This document shows, in pieces, positions 1-13,700 of a stretch of DNA of 64,000 nt. This DNA is from Dermacentor variabilis. Lineage: Eukaryota; Arthropoda; Arachnida; Ixodida; Ixodidae. Position 1 is the stretch's first letter; every line of letters begins with the position of its first letter. Both the position numbers and the translations under genes were made by a program. Location: the NCBI RefSeq assembly GCF_050947875.1, contig NC_134574.1, positions 103,201,469 through 103,265,468 on the forward strand, in the 5' to 3' direction. The notes below the pieces were generated by a model. It did no database searches, had not been told where the DNA came from, and saw nothing but the letters and a program-made list of their open reading frames with translations.

Positions 1-57
1 GTTCGGGTCATACTGCAGTTCCAGCAAAGCAGCCACGTCACCTTTGCCCATGTGCTA

Positions 58-230
58 CATTTGAACACCAATATAACGAGCAGGAATATAACAAATTATC
101 AAATATAGATCTAAGATGTTTCTCGCCAATTTTAGCATTTAAAGAGTAATGGATTATGCCAATAACGAATATTGGTATAACAAAGTTGTTTTCATGTCAA
201 GTGCCGCTTTGTTATGACAAGGCTCGACTG
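58..230. mobile_element. Short Tigger-like MITE
   Basis: The left end reads CATTTGAACACCAATATAAC. The right end, reverse complemented, reads CAGTCGAGCCTTGTCATAAC. Both are flanked by TA (56-57 and 231-232), as expected for pogo/Tigger insertion. It is 173 bp, has no coding capacity, and is fairly diverged. Confidence 0.55.
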
Positions 231-1110
231 TACTGTGACATGCGTGGACACGCCATTTCCATGTCTGCCATGGTCTGTCTCACAATTTCTTGACAGTGTA
301 GTCAAGGTTACGAGCCTCTGCTTGGCATTCAGGACTGTGCTACAAAGTAGTTCCGACTATAATCTCCAAGGTACTGTGCATTCTTCGTTCTATGGCTATT
401 CATGCCTCAGACAGTTTGGCCCCATAGAAATGCATAGGCACCACCCTATGCATTTCTAAGAGTCCAAACCTCCGTCATTTCGATCCTAAAGTTGGCCTTT
501 ACCGGATAATTTGAACTTGACCAGTCAGCGCGCATGCGCCTGGCCGATTTAACGGCCCCAATAGCAATCTATTCAGTGGCAACCTCTGTCTCAGCGGAGC
601 TTAGGGTACAGCGAATGCACTGAACGCATGCCATCTTCTGTCGAAGATGCCAATTTTCAAGCAATAACCATAGCTCGCAAGTTCGACTGCAGTATTTATC
701 AGATGCTAACACATGTCCCCCCCCCCCCCCCTCTTTCGTATCTTTTCACTTTCATTGATTTGGCTGAGGCGATGGGGCTAAGTTTGCCGTCGACAGCAAA
801 GTTTCACGCCGCACTGTGCGCTTGCGAGGGCAGATGGTGCTCCATGGCGAAGGGGCACAATGCGTTCACGTAGTCGCACTCCTTATTGGATGATGCCAGC
901 TGTAGCTTCCACTTTGCTACCAACATACGTGAGACATTGTACAGAAATGCATGTGGCTAGCTAAAATTGAAGCTATTTGAATGTGCCGTCAGGAAATATA
1001 CAACAGGACTTGTCTCGCTGCATTCACTAGCGCAGAAAGGAGGCACAGCCTCAAATGTTTCTTCATGCTTTGCTAACACACGAGATAAAATGGGCAAGTG
1101 GATAACTTGC
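231..1110. other. COQ8 intron 9 sequence, no recognised gene
   Basis: It contains a poly-C run at about 718-732 and otherwise unremarkable intronic sequence. The next COQ8 exon (RELFEFxFMQTDPNW region) was sought on the minus strand and not found. Confidence 0.5.
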
Positions 1111-1252
1111 CTTGTTCCTCAGTTCCTGCGAAGCGTCGACGAGCTTGTCTACAGGGGTCCCCGTGATGAGCTCCATTGTGTACACCTGGGCTGTCGACAA
1201 TTCGTCGATGACATCTGGGACATAGTATTCAGGATATGGCTCCACCAGTTTC
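1111..1252 (-). CDS. COQ8: COQ8 exon 9 (GC donor)
   Basis: It encodes [18 protein letters not shown] through ELRNK, matching the [22 protein letters not shown] region of COQ8A. The acceptor is TTTGTCCACAG. The exon ends AACAAG before GCAAGT, a strong GC-AG-type donor. A GT four bases further on (GTTATC) fits consensus poorly. The next coding exon is not visible in the remaining 1.1 kb. Confidence 0.9.
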
Positions 1253-4200
1253 CTGTGGACAAATCAGATAAAAAAAAAAGCTGTGAGACAATCTACAATT
1301 TCTTTGTTCTTTCTCCCTCAGAAGAAAAAAGTCAATACGTGGGAGAAAAAAATTAATCATAGGTACGAGTTGTGCACATACTTGAACTTCTTGGCACATT
1401 CGGCCTCCCGCACGTAGTCTACTTCCCAGGTGAGTTCCCGGCGGGCCACGGATACGACATTGTCAATGTACATGCCTGCAGTAATACCAGAAAACTCTCT
1501 AAGAAGCCTTTTCCAAGCATTGATCTTAAGTCTACATAGCACTACAATGCTATGCTGTTAGGTTAACAACAGTGCAACTATACTACTACAGTTGACTCCC
1601 GTTGCAACGATCCCATAATCTGACAAAAAACATTCGATCAATGCGAAGTCCATAATTCTAATGGAGCAATCAATTATGTGCTCTACGTATTGTACCACCT
1701 GCCCAACTGTATTTTATGAATCTCTAACATATAGGCTACCACCAAGTTCTCTGCAATTCATACCACTGTCTTCCTATGCCTAAACTGATAGGCACCATGC
1801 TAATTAAGAGAGAGAGCAAGATAGTAGTGCGGGGTTAGAGAGCAAGTGGGTGCAGCTGGTATTTTTCCAGAGGAGACTAAGTAAAAAAAAAAAAAAAGTA
1901 GAGCTGAGTAGGTCATATAGTGCATACTAGAAAGGAGATCCCCAGCGCTATGTTAGAGTAAGGCTACATTCAGACAATGTACGTAGTGTGCAGATATTTC
2001 GCAAGTGCAAACGCAAAGACTACAACTACATTTTGTTCACGCTACAGCCGTACGAAGTGTAATGAGCAAATCAGATGCGGGTGTACCTATTCTATTGAGA
2101 GGCCCACTACACTTATGCATCAACCAGATATGATCACTACAATATGGCCACATAGTGCCACAGTTTCGGCTTTCCTGTCACGGTTTCGATACTTCAGGCA
2201 TCCCAGTTTACAGCAGTAGCTGGCCGCTAGAAAAGGCATAGGCTTGTGAGAGCAGAGGCATTGCGCGCAGTGATGGTGCTACTGGGGGTGCTGTCTCTTA
2301 CACAGTTTTCTGTGCACAGTTAAACCTCGACATGACGAACTTAAACATAACAAATTCTCTATGTGATGAAATACATAACTTCTTTTATAACTTTTTGTCC
2401 ACAGAACAACGTGTACAGCGGAGCCTCATTGATACGATCCTTATTACGTACGATTTTCCAGTGCGAACGTTCGCGATCGAGAGCACAAAATAATGACCCA
2501 ATATACAGTTATGCTTATTTTTTACCGGTTCATATGTCCTCAGAAAACACAATCTTCCGGCATCAAAGTTCATTAGATCGCCAAACTGTGATTGCATTAT
2601 ACACATTTTCTGTCCACTAGATCCCATGTAAACAAGAAAAGGCACAAGGCGCACATGATCAACAGTAGCCGCCTGCTGCAGCAGCTTCACCGCAATACTC
2701 AATCCCCCGTACCGTCTCCCACGAAAACGCTGGTGTGCACTAAGTTTGTTATTCTGGTACCAGAATATCTCCTCTCGGGTCATTCCATGCCACATTCATA
2801 GCTATCACCACCAACCCTATTGCGATAAGCATCTTCACTTCACTGTTTCACACCACATGGCCATAGTGCCATTGGAAGTGTATTTGGTTGTTGCCCGCTT
2901 TTAATAGGCAACAACCAAAGTGTGCCGCCATTCCCTGCTGCGGGAGGCACAAAGTCAGCGTCATGCATCGCTCTGGCAGCACCATAGGTATTGTATTTCG
3001 GTGTCATCTACCAGCCCGATTTCGTTTTGTTTTCCCGTGGCAGCCTTAAGACACTACGCAATAGGAAAACGATAATGTGCGTCTCAGGCAGCTTGGGCCC
3101 TACTGGCTCGACGCACACGGCAACAATTTGTGCTGAGTGGCCACGTCAAGACTTCCCGCCAAACTGTTCTGCTAGAAGCCGTAAGAACAACAATGTGTGC
3201 CTCGGGTCGCTTGAGCCCTACCAGTTTGACGCACGTCGGCGTCTTGTGCTGCAACGATTCACGTAATGCTTCATTTTACGTAGATGTCAACTGCAGTTGG
3301 GAGACTGTCAATTTCCAATCGTTTGTTTTATTGATTTAAAAGTTATTCCTTGTGTTTTTAGATCCCTCAATATAATGTGTGCTTACACAAGATTTCAATA
3401 TAACGAAATTTCACTGCCATTGCGAAGGAATACTGGGACAATAAATGAAAACTTCCATGGACACGGATGGTCAAATGGTTGAATTAGAAGTGGCTGCTTG
3501 CAAACGGGGCGCTCAAATAGCGTGCAACTGCTGACCAAGAGCGACTGCTGTAGCGGAGCAGTGTAATATGTTCCGTACAAAGTCCAAGTGATGAGATCCT
3601 ATATATTGCGGCCTGCGCGCTGTGTGCTTTGGGTGCGAGTGAAAGCATGTGGCTGAGCCCAGAAGGATGGTGGCTTGACGAGCAACATCTTCTCACATGA
3701 GCAAGGGGGAAGTGGGGAAGGGGAGTGAGCTCCTGGTAACACGATCAAACGCGCAAGTGGGGAGGATGTGGGGGGGGGGGGCAAGCTGGCGCATGTCTCC
3801 CTTTGTTGCGCGGCCGTGGCGGCGCATGTATGCAGCATGTACACAGCCTGCGCGACCTGTTTTAGAGGTAACATCAGCTGCATGTGCAAAGAGCGGGTGT
3901 GCTGAGACGATGTGGCACCACGTACGCCGTCTTCCAGCACATTTAGTACAGGAGGTTGCGCAATCTTGAGTTTCGGAGACAAGTTGAAGTGAGATGCAGA
4001 CGAAGCATTCGCTCCCCACTGCGCTTGCTTTTCATGATACCCTCGTCCCACCACGGGCGACAGCATCAGCTGCAGGGGCAGAGTGGACGTAAAAGCATGG
4101 ATGGCTTCGCTTCGTACCGCTGACGTAAAAGTATTGTCGACACGGCACAAAGCTGTATCTTTTGTAGCCGACTCTCAAGTTCAGCAAAATGAAATTTTTT

Positions 4201-7200
4201 TCCCATTCAAGTTTGCTTTTTCTGATTGCCCAATAATTCAGAAAAAATTGTGGCCCCTTCCATGTAAGAAAAATCCATTGGCAATTGTACATACTGCAAA
4301 AAGGTCGAATTTTAATATAACAAAATTACAATACAATGAAGAAAATTGCCAATTTTCTTTGTTCTTTAGCTATCTTTAGTCTTTTAGAATCTTTAGAATT
4401 TAGAATTTTAGAATAGAATCTAGAATTTTAGATTCTAAATTTTAGAACTAAAGACCACCTTCGTTACATCAAGGTTTAAGTGTGAATTCGTTTGCTTCTG
4501 TGACCTCTCTGACCGCATGCGCATCGATTGGTCACCTTGAATTTTGATTGGACGTGCATAATACTATACGTAAGGTACACGATTGGCTATGTGCATGACC
4601 AGCAGTGGTTACTATTGGAGCGATACTAACACCCAGTGTCATCAATACTACCAATATTCAGTTTGCAAGATTTACAACTGCAATCTGAACATATCATAAC
4701 ACAGTCTATGGCAAAAGAAGGGAGATGCAAGTCAAGGTGGTGGAGAGATTAGATGGTGTGAAAAGCCTAGGAAATTTGGAGGAACAAGGTGTAGTCAGCC
4801 GACACAAGGCAGGGCAAGGGTACTTAATGAGATTGGTGAGAGAGGCCTTACCCTACGGCCAATATAAATTAGGCTAATGATGATGATGATGAACATGCAA
4901 CCTTAAAGAGGCCCTGAAACACTTTTCTGACTAATCATAGAATGATACCACTATTAAATTACGTTGGCTCATGAATATTCTGCCGCAATAATTTTTCAAA
5001 CTCTTCAAGCACAAGTGAAGTTAGGCATCGTGTTGTGTGTCCCTTCTTTGTTCGACATCCTGTCATCGCGCGCGCAAAAGTTTAATAAGAACTGTGTACA
5101 ACCAACTTGCCCAAAACGTAATGCTTTAGACATCGTAATTGGACCAAATTCTGTTTCATTACATGTCCACTAGCATGCTGGAAGCTACACAACGGAGATG
5201 GCAAGGGGGCTCAAGGGAGCAATGCACCACTGGCCCCCACCCAAAAGTTGAATGCGAGACAGCTTCTGGTGGCACCCCGTGGTGGCTGTGGTATCTACGC
5301 TACGCTCTTCATCTCGGAGGCCACACGCAGCAGACGCAGCAATGCGTGACCGTCATGTTTACACTGGCACTGCAAAGATGAAGCGGTTCTTCTGTCTTTC
5401 TGGGATCGCAGGAATATATATTTATTTAACTCAAATGAGCAATAATTGCATTACTGAGAATGTTTTCACGATCCCGAAATCAGCCAGTAGCTGATGTGGG
5501 TTCAGCTGCCTGCAATGACATTGCACGACGACATTGCGGAAGCGAGAGCAAGCGATTTTACGCTGCTTTTGACACGGGACTGTTAATTTCCCACTGCATG
5601 CAGTGCAAGAATATATGGCTCATTTATTCACAAATTGACAACGTTTTTTTCTATGTTCAAAAGTGTTTCAGGGCCATTTTAACACTGCTACACCATCGTG
5701 AGGCAAGTGTAGATGGCGCGTTTCCTCACCTCTCGGGATTATGTCCCAGTACTTGAGTATGGCCATGAGGTTGTTGATATCGCTGTTGATTCCTTTGGCA
5801 ACACCGGGATACTGCAAGCAAACAGCTCACCTTAGGTTGGGGGCATTCATTTCTCCTTTTGACATTGAAGCAGAGTGACAAATTTATATATGAAGGAACT
5901 GACCAAGAAACACGGCGACATTTAGCTGTCAATCACAGTTTCAGATCAAGAAAGGTAACCATTTCAACCAGTCACTCGCATAATCGCCAAATTTTTCAAA
6001 CGGCGTTTAATTTGTAGGTGTGAGCAAACACTGCGTAGAGATTTCACTGTTCATAATACAGTTATTTTGCTATATTAAGGCTGTTTATAATTATAAGTTA
6101 TTCCATTGAAAAAGAGGAGCAGTTGTGAGTAAACCTGGCATTTCGAGGTCGTCTTCGTCTCATGGACTAACCAAGCTTATGATGATGCTGAGCTTCAGTG
6201 CTCAGACAAGAACACACTCATTCATCAAGAAAGAGAGAGAGAGAGAAAAGGCACACCTGAATTTTTACTGCCACTGCTCTGCCATCGTGCAGAGTGGCAT
6301 GATGAACTTGGCCGATGGAGGCTGCTGCAAATGGCTTGCGTTCGAACGATGCCACCTTTGATTCCCAGTCGGGTCCGAATTCTTGCACCATCACCCTCTG
6401 AACAAGAGGGTGGGAGGTGGGGGGTCAAGAAGGCTTGTGCTGAACATCAGTGAATATTTGCACAAATACAATTCTTTTTGTTTTCATTTTTCGCCATGAG
6501 TCACAAACCTGACAACAAAGCAAATTTGGTGTTGACTGAAATCAGAACCATGAGTCAATTATTTATTTATTTATTTATTTACTTCAAAGACCTCAAGGAC
6601 CCTGCAGAAAGTGTTTATTGAGAAGCGGGTGAGAACACAAATTAAGTACAATTAAGTTCCAAGATTTAAATTTCTCATAATTGGCTGTTACTTTCAAAGA
6701 GGAAAACGGGAGAAATCGGGCATCTTTGTTGTCCGGTAGCCCAAGTTTGGGATTTTCCTGATAACTTTCGCACACAATTAACATGGGCAGGGGTCTTCTT
6801 TTGAACATACTTGTTTTATTTAAACAAGAGAACTCACTCACAGGACATTTAGTGACAAGGGGAGCTGCTCACAAGTGATGTGATGAACAGTACACAAATC
6901 TTTGTTGGCAGGCACATTTAGCACTGTTTAAAAAAGCCACACAAACAAGAACAAATAGAGGTGTGCTTGACAATTTCCCACTTAGTTCGTTCTCCACGCA
7001 CTTGTTTTACCACACGGAAGAAGAGCACAATCAATGGCACACACAAATATGCTTCGCAAGAGGTGTGATGCTCGTAATTACAAACCCTCGATGACGTACA
7101 TTATTCTTTGCATTTTTATCAGTTCTGTGTCCACTGCAGACCTGTCAAACAGAGCTTGGAATGTACCTTGTTCCCGAAGTTGGCCTCTCAACATAACAAC

Positions 7201-10200
7201 TAGGTATTGTTCGCAATGCAGAGCAATGTCGCTGCTGCGATGGCTAGGATGAAGTAGCGGGTGGTGTCGTCCTGCCAGTGGGCCAGTATATGAGTGCTCT
7301 TCTTGGGGCTTTGTTCCGGAAGATACTCATCAAACTCGTCCTTTAGAGAATTCACTTTGGGATGAAGTTCGCAGAGGAATCGAATTTAACCCATGTTTCA
7401 TAAAACTTGATTAGGGTGCAAAAAAATCGGGGATTGTCGGATTTTGCCCAAGAACGAAGGACACTAAACAAAAAAAATCATGAGCCATTCTAATCTGTGA
7501 AGGTGGTTGACTAGCGAAGCTGTTTAGCACACGACACGGAGGTGACACATAATTTTGAACAAAGGTATGAACTCATTTATTGTCTTGATGGGTGGTCATC
7601 GTGACGGAAGGTACGCACACTCATTTATTGTCCTGATTGGTGATCATTATTTCACTCGCAACTGCAATCACATTTTTTGATAATGTCAAATCAATGCAGG
7701 TATGCCGCTGTGTGGTCGGTTGGGCCGGATTGGTGTGGAATCGCAAGGGATATGTCTGCAACGCTGAGTGCATAAACCGCTCCCTTTTCGGCACCGACAT
7801 ATCCACATTGAAATCACCAACAACAACAGGGGTAGCGTCATCGCAGCTAATTCAAACAAAGTGAGTAGCCATGAACCTTGCAGGACTATGAGTCATTGTG
7901 TAAACCGCTCCCTTTTTGGTACCAACACATCCACATTGATATCACTGATGACGACAGGGGTAGTGTCATCAAAGCTAGTTCACGCAAAGTGAGTAGCCAA
8001 GAACCTTATGGGACTATGAGTGATTGCATTTTTGCTTGCTTACGGGGTGTGAGCCATTGCTTAGGGGGGGAGAGCCATTGCTCACGGAGTATGAGCCATT
8101 GATGAGGACAGTTTTGACATGCTGTTCCTGTATGTTGTATGAGCAATTAGAAAGAAAGCACTGTTCACTTCACTTTGCTGAGTGCTTCTAGCCTCTGCCT
8201 TAGGAGACTTTGAGCCATTGCATGTTTTGCTTGCTTAGGGGTGTATGAATGCTTACAGGGGTGTGAGCCATTGATAATGACAGTTTTTGTTCACGGAGAA
8301 CAAAAATGCATGGCACCCTAGCCATACACAGTGTCACTGTAAGATGACTCAACAGCAACTCGAAGCGAGCAGGGTTGACATGAAGGATAGCACTTGTAAA
8401 CAGATTATTCCATTTGACGTTTGTCTTGATGGGGAACGATTGAAGGTTTGTTGCGGTGCAGGCACGGTGGCAAGAATGTTGGCACCCAAATCTCACTTGA
8501 GGGCTAAAATTTAGGATAGAAAAGGAGTTGGGGGATCTAGTTGCTGCTTCTAAAGTATATTCAATGACTTCTGTGAGGGAGGCTTTGTCTTTCTTTTGCA
8601 GAAAATTTTTATTTCAGGGGTACTAAGTTTCCTCACAAAACCTTGCATTGAGGATTACAATGAAGCCTACCGTATTTTCGCGATTCGAAGCACCCCCCGA
8701 TTCTAAGCAACCCTCCTCTATTTTCGTGAAAAGGTTAGGAAAAAAGTTTGCATGCGAATTTAAGCACCCCCCTATTTCTTAGGAAGAGCGCGTAGCCAAG
8801 GTCGCCAAACGCGCTTGCTCACTCTGGAATCATTGCTCGGCGGACCTGCAGGCACGCGGTCGATGCTTCTGTTGGACGCATTTCGCGGCCATCTGACCCC
8901 GGAGGTAAAGACAAAGCTTCGGAACATCAATGGCGACGTGGTTGTGATTCCGGGTTGCATGACGCCAGTGCTGCAACCCCTCGACGTTTCAGTCAACAAG
9001 CCCTTCAAAGCCAATCTCCGACAGGAGTACGAAGAGTGGGCGCGAAACTCTGACCTGAAGAAGACGCCGACGGGAAAGCTGCAGAAAGTGTCCTCATCAA
9101 CCATCGCAAAGTGGATTTCGGTCGCCTGGAAGAAGGTCCAAGTGGACATTGTGGTCAAATCATTTAAGAAGTGCTCGATCACAAACAACTTCGACGGAAT
9201 GGAAGACGACCTGCTGTGGGAAACCGAGAGCAGCGATTCAAGCGGTGCGACGAACTCGAGTGGCAGTGATGGTGACTGAGCATCCTGCACAAGCGGTGGG
9301 TTCACTGTCTGGACCAATTTTTCTTTTGAATGTTTGCAAAATAAAATGTTATTTCTCGCACCTATCTCGTCGTGATGTTGCAGCGACAAGAGGGAGGGGG
9401 GGGGTCATTCTAGATTTTTCTAATCTAAGCACCCCCTTCACTTTGGGCATCGCGATCGTGAAAAAAAGGGGGTGCTTAGAATCGAGTAACTACGGTAGTT
9501 TATAAAGGCAGTTAGTTGCATATCTAAATGCTTATATCTATGCAGACAACACGAGAAAAAATTTTTGACTGCCTGTTTTGGAAGGGAGTGCCAAAAAAAA
9601 AAAGCCCTTATGAGCAGTTAGAGCAGAAATTTGCAGTCAATTACAACATAGCCAAATCAATGCATGACGTGGCAATCCCATGATTGTTTCTTTTTGGCCT
9701 CACCTCCATTTGCCACTCAGGCATGAAGTCTGCAGAGTGCCTGACACGCTCAAATATTGCCTGGATTTGGGGACTGATGAGTGTATTATCTGAAAAAGAG
9801 GAAAAGAATGTAGTAGAAGCAACTTGCACAAATATAGAAATTTCAGCAGTACAGTGTAACAGAATGTGCACTGCGGTACACCGTTAAACAGAACACACAG
9901 TGTTCTGCCACTGATTATCACTGGAAGATGGCATAAAGAATCGCATGCTAATTCTTTATCTATGTAAATGCATGTCTAATTGATTACATCAGTGCAACTC
10001 AGCTTTTTTATATAAACAAAGAATGTTCCAGTTGTATTAGCTTTATTACTACTGTGGTGTTCCCTATAACTGTGAATTGAACTGTGTGTCCAACATTCAG
10101 GCTCTGCTGGCTCATTTACTCTGGGTCATTCGACATCTGGAGTGGTACAGAACCTCCTGCCACTGAAATGCTGTGTCATTCACATTGCTGGCCTTTTGCA

Positions 10201-10662
10201 CAGCTGAAGCTGCTGCTATGGCTCTTGAAATTCTGTGGAAACAGGGAGAGAGTGCGCAGTATTTTACTGCAAGCACAATCTGCCCAGTCGAGCATGCATA
10301 AACTTGCATGTTGGCACCGAATTTTTTTTGTCACGAGTCATTTTGCCTTGCTGGTTCATGAAAGCTTTGCTTCTCAGTTCCAACAATGCATGGGATCTGA
10401 ATAACCTTTTTTTTCCCCAGTTTTATCACATCGTGTCGAGATGCCATTTGCAGAGTGCCATGGCAGAAGTGGTGGCAGAAATCGGTGAAGCAACTGGTAT
10501 GGAGAGGGCCTTCTCAGTGGAATTTTTCGTAACCGAATTGGGGTCCGTGCTGCTCTAGGCACTAAATGTCTCAGTGTGGGAGTGCCATGAGAACAGTGGC
10601 ATGTGTGCATTTATTTCAGAGGCCACCGCAAGCAACAGTGTCACAAATGCATGCATTGCATA

Positions 10663-10700
<38 letters not shown>

Positions 10701-13700
10701 GCCTAGTTACGCCCACGGCAGGGCAAAGGCCTCTCCCATACTTCTCCAACTACCCCAGTCATGTACTAACTGTGGCCATGTTGTCCCTGCAAACGTCTTA
10801 ATGTCATCCGCTCACCTAACTTTCTGCCGCCCCCTGCTACGCTTCCCTTCCCTTGGAATCCAGTCCGTAACCCTTAATGACCATCGGTTATCTTCCCTCC
10901 TCATTACATGTCCGGCCCATGCCCATTTCTTTTCCTTGATTTCAACTAAGATGTCGTTTACCCGCGTTTGTTGCCTCACCCAATCTGCTCTTTTCTTATC
11001 CCTTAACGTTACACCCATCATTCTTCTTTCCATAGCTCGTTGCGTCGTCCTCAATTTCAGCAGAACCCTTTTCGTAAGCCTCCAGGTTTCTGCCCCATAT
11101 GTGAGTACTGGTAGCACACAGCTATTATACACTTTCCTTTTGAGGGATAGTGGCAACCTGCTGTTCATGATTTGAGAATGCCTGCCAAACGCACCCCAGC
11201 CCATTCTTATTCTTCTCGTTATTTCAGTCTCATGATCCGGATCCGTGGTCACTACCTGCCCTAAGTAGATGTATTCCCTTACCACTTCCAGTGCCTCGCT
11301 ACCTATCGTAAAGTGCTGTTCTCTTCCGAGACTGTTAAACATTACTTTAGTTTTCTGCAGATTCATTTTCAGACCCACCCTTCTGCTTTGCCTCTCCAGG
11401 TCAGTGAGCATGCATTGCAATTGATCTCCTGAGTTACTAAGCAAGGCAATATCATCAGCGAATCGCAAGTTGCTAAGGTATTCTCCATCAACATTTATCC
11501 CCAATTCTTCCCACTCCAGGTCTCTGAATACCTCCTGTAAACATGCTGTGAATAGCATTGGAGAGATCGTATCTCCCTGTCTGACGCCTTTCTTTATTGG
11601 GATTTTGTTGCTTTCTTTGTGGAGGACTACGGTGGCTGTGGATCCGCTATAGATATCTTCCAGTATTTTTACATATGGCTCGTCTACACCCTGATTCCGT
11701 AATGCCTCCATGACTGCTGAGGTTTCGACTGAATCAAACGCTTTCTCGTAATCAATGAAAGCTATATATAAGGGTTGGTTATATTCTGCACATTTCTCTA
11801 CCACTTGATTGATAGTGTGAATATGGTCTATTGTTGAGTAGCCTTTACGGAATCCTGCCTGGTCCTTTGGTTGACAGAAGTCTAAGGTGTTCCTGATTCT
11901 ATTTGCGATTACCTTAGTAAATACTTTGTAGGCAACGGACAGTAAGCTGATCGGTCTATAATTTTTCAAGTCTATGGCGTCCCCTTTCTTAAGGATTAGG
12001 ATTATGTTAGCGTTCTTCCAAGATTTCGGTACGCTCGAGGTTATGAGGCATTGCGTATACAGGGTGGCCAGTTTCTCTAGAACAATCTGACCACCATCCT
12101 TCAACAAATCTGCTGTTACCTGATCCTCCCCAGCTGCCTTCCCCCTTTGCATAGCTCCTAAGGCTTTCTTTACTTCTTCTGGCGTTACCTGTGGGATTTC
12201 GAATTCCTCTAGGCTATTCTCTCTTCCACTATCGTCGTGGGTGCCACTGGTACTGTATAAATCTCTATAGAACTCCTCAGCCACTTGAACTATCTCATCC
12301 ATATTAGTAACGATATTGCCGGCTTTGTCTCTTAACGCACACATCTGATTCTTGCCTATTCCTAGTTTCTTCTTCACTGTTTTTAGGCTTCCTCCGTTCC
12401 TGAGAGCCTGTTCAATTCTATCCATATTATAGTTCCTGATGTCCGCAGTCTTACGCTTGTTGATTAGCTTAGAAAGTTCTGCCAGTTCTATTCTAGCTGT
12501 AGGGTTAGAGGCTTTCATACATTGGCGTTTCTTGATCAGTTCTTTCGTCTCCTGCGATAGCTTACTGGTTCCCTGTCTAACGGCGTTACCACCGACTTCT
12601 ATTGCGCACTCCTTAATGATGCCCATGAGATTGTTGTTCATTGCTTCAACACTAAGGTCCTCTTCCTGAGTTAAAGCCAAATACCTGTTCTGTAGCTTGA
12701 TCCGGAATTCCTCTAGTTTCCCTCTTACCGCTAACTCATTGATTGGCTTCTTGTGTACCAGTTTCTTCCGTTCCCTCCTCAAGTCTAGGCTAATTCGAGT
12801 TCTTACCATCCTATGGTCACTGCAGCGTACCTTCCCGAGCACGTCTACATCTTGTATGATGCCAGGGTTCGCGCAGAGTATGAAGTCGATTTCATTTCTA
12901 GTCTCACCATTCGGGCTCCTCCATGTCGACTTTCGGCTAACCCGCTTGCGGAAAAAGGTATTCATTATCCGCATATTATTCTGTTCTGCAAAGTCTACTA
13001 ATAACTCTCTTCTGCTATTCCTAGAGCCTATGCCATATTCCCCCACTGACTTGTCTCCAGCCTGCTTCTTGCCTACGCTGGCATTGAAGTCGCCCATCAG
13101 TATAGTGTATTTTGTTTTGACTTTACCCATCGCCGATTCCACGTCCTCATAAAAGCTTTCGACTTCCTGGTCATCATGACTGCATGTAGGGGCATAGACT
13201 TGTACCACCTTCAGTTTGTACCTCTTATTAAGTTTCACAAGACCTGCCACCCTCTCGTTAATGCTATAAATTCCTGTATGTTACCAGCTATTTCCTTATT
13301 AATCAGGAATCCGACTCCTAGTTCTCGTCTCTCCGCTAAGCCCCGGTAGCACAGCACGTGCCCGCTTTTTAGCACTGTATATGCTTCTTTTGTCCTCCTA
13401 ACCTCACTGAGCCCTATTATATCCCATTTACTACCCTCTAATTCCTCCAATAACACTGCTAGACTCGCCTCACTAGATAACGTTCTAACGTTAAACGTTG
13501 CCAGGTTCAGATTCCAATGGCGGCCTGTCCGGAGCCAGGTATTCTTAGCACCCTCTGCAGCGTCACAGATCTGACCGCCGCCGTGGTCAGTTGCTTCGCG
13601 GCTGCTGGGGACTGAGGGCTGGGGTTTGATTGTTGTATTCATATAGGAGGTTGTGGCCAAGTACTGCACCAGAGTGGCCAATCCTGCTCTGGTGAGAGAG

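Noticed and set aside
1..48. Minus-strand TATGACCCGAAC after CTGCAG, resembling the QTDPNW segment of COQ8
   Set aside because: The preceding conserved segment (ICYNILVLCLRELFEF) could not be found between here and exon 9, and only four residues would match.
3599..4150. 183-codon minus-strand open frame
   Set aside because: It lies inside the Tigger-like element, overlaps other frames on both strands and has no family features.
10603..11175. 190-codon plus-strand frame with a poly-His run
   Set aside because: It is the antisense of the RTE coding region and its (TGA)n tail.
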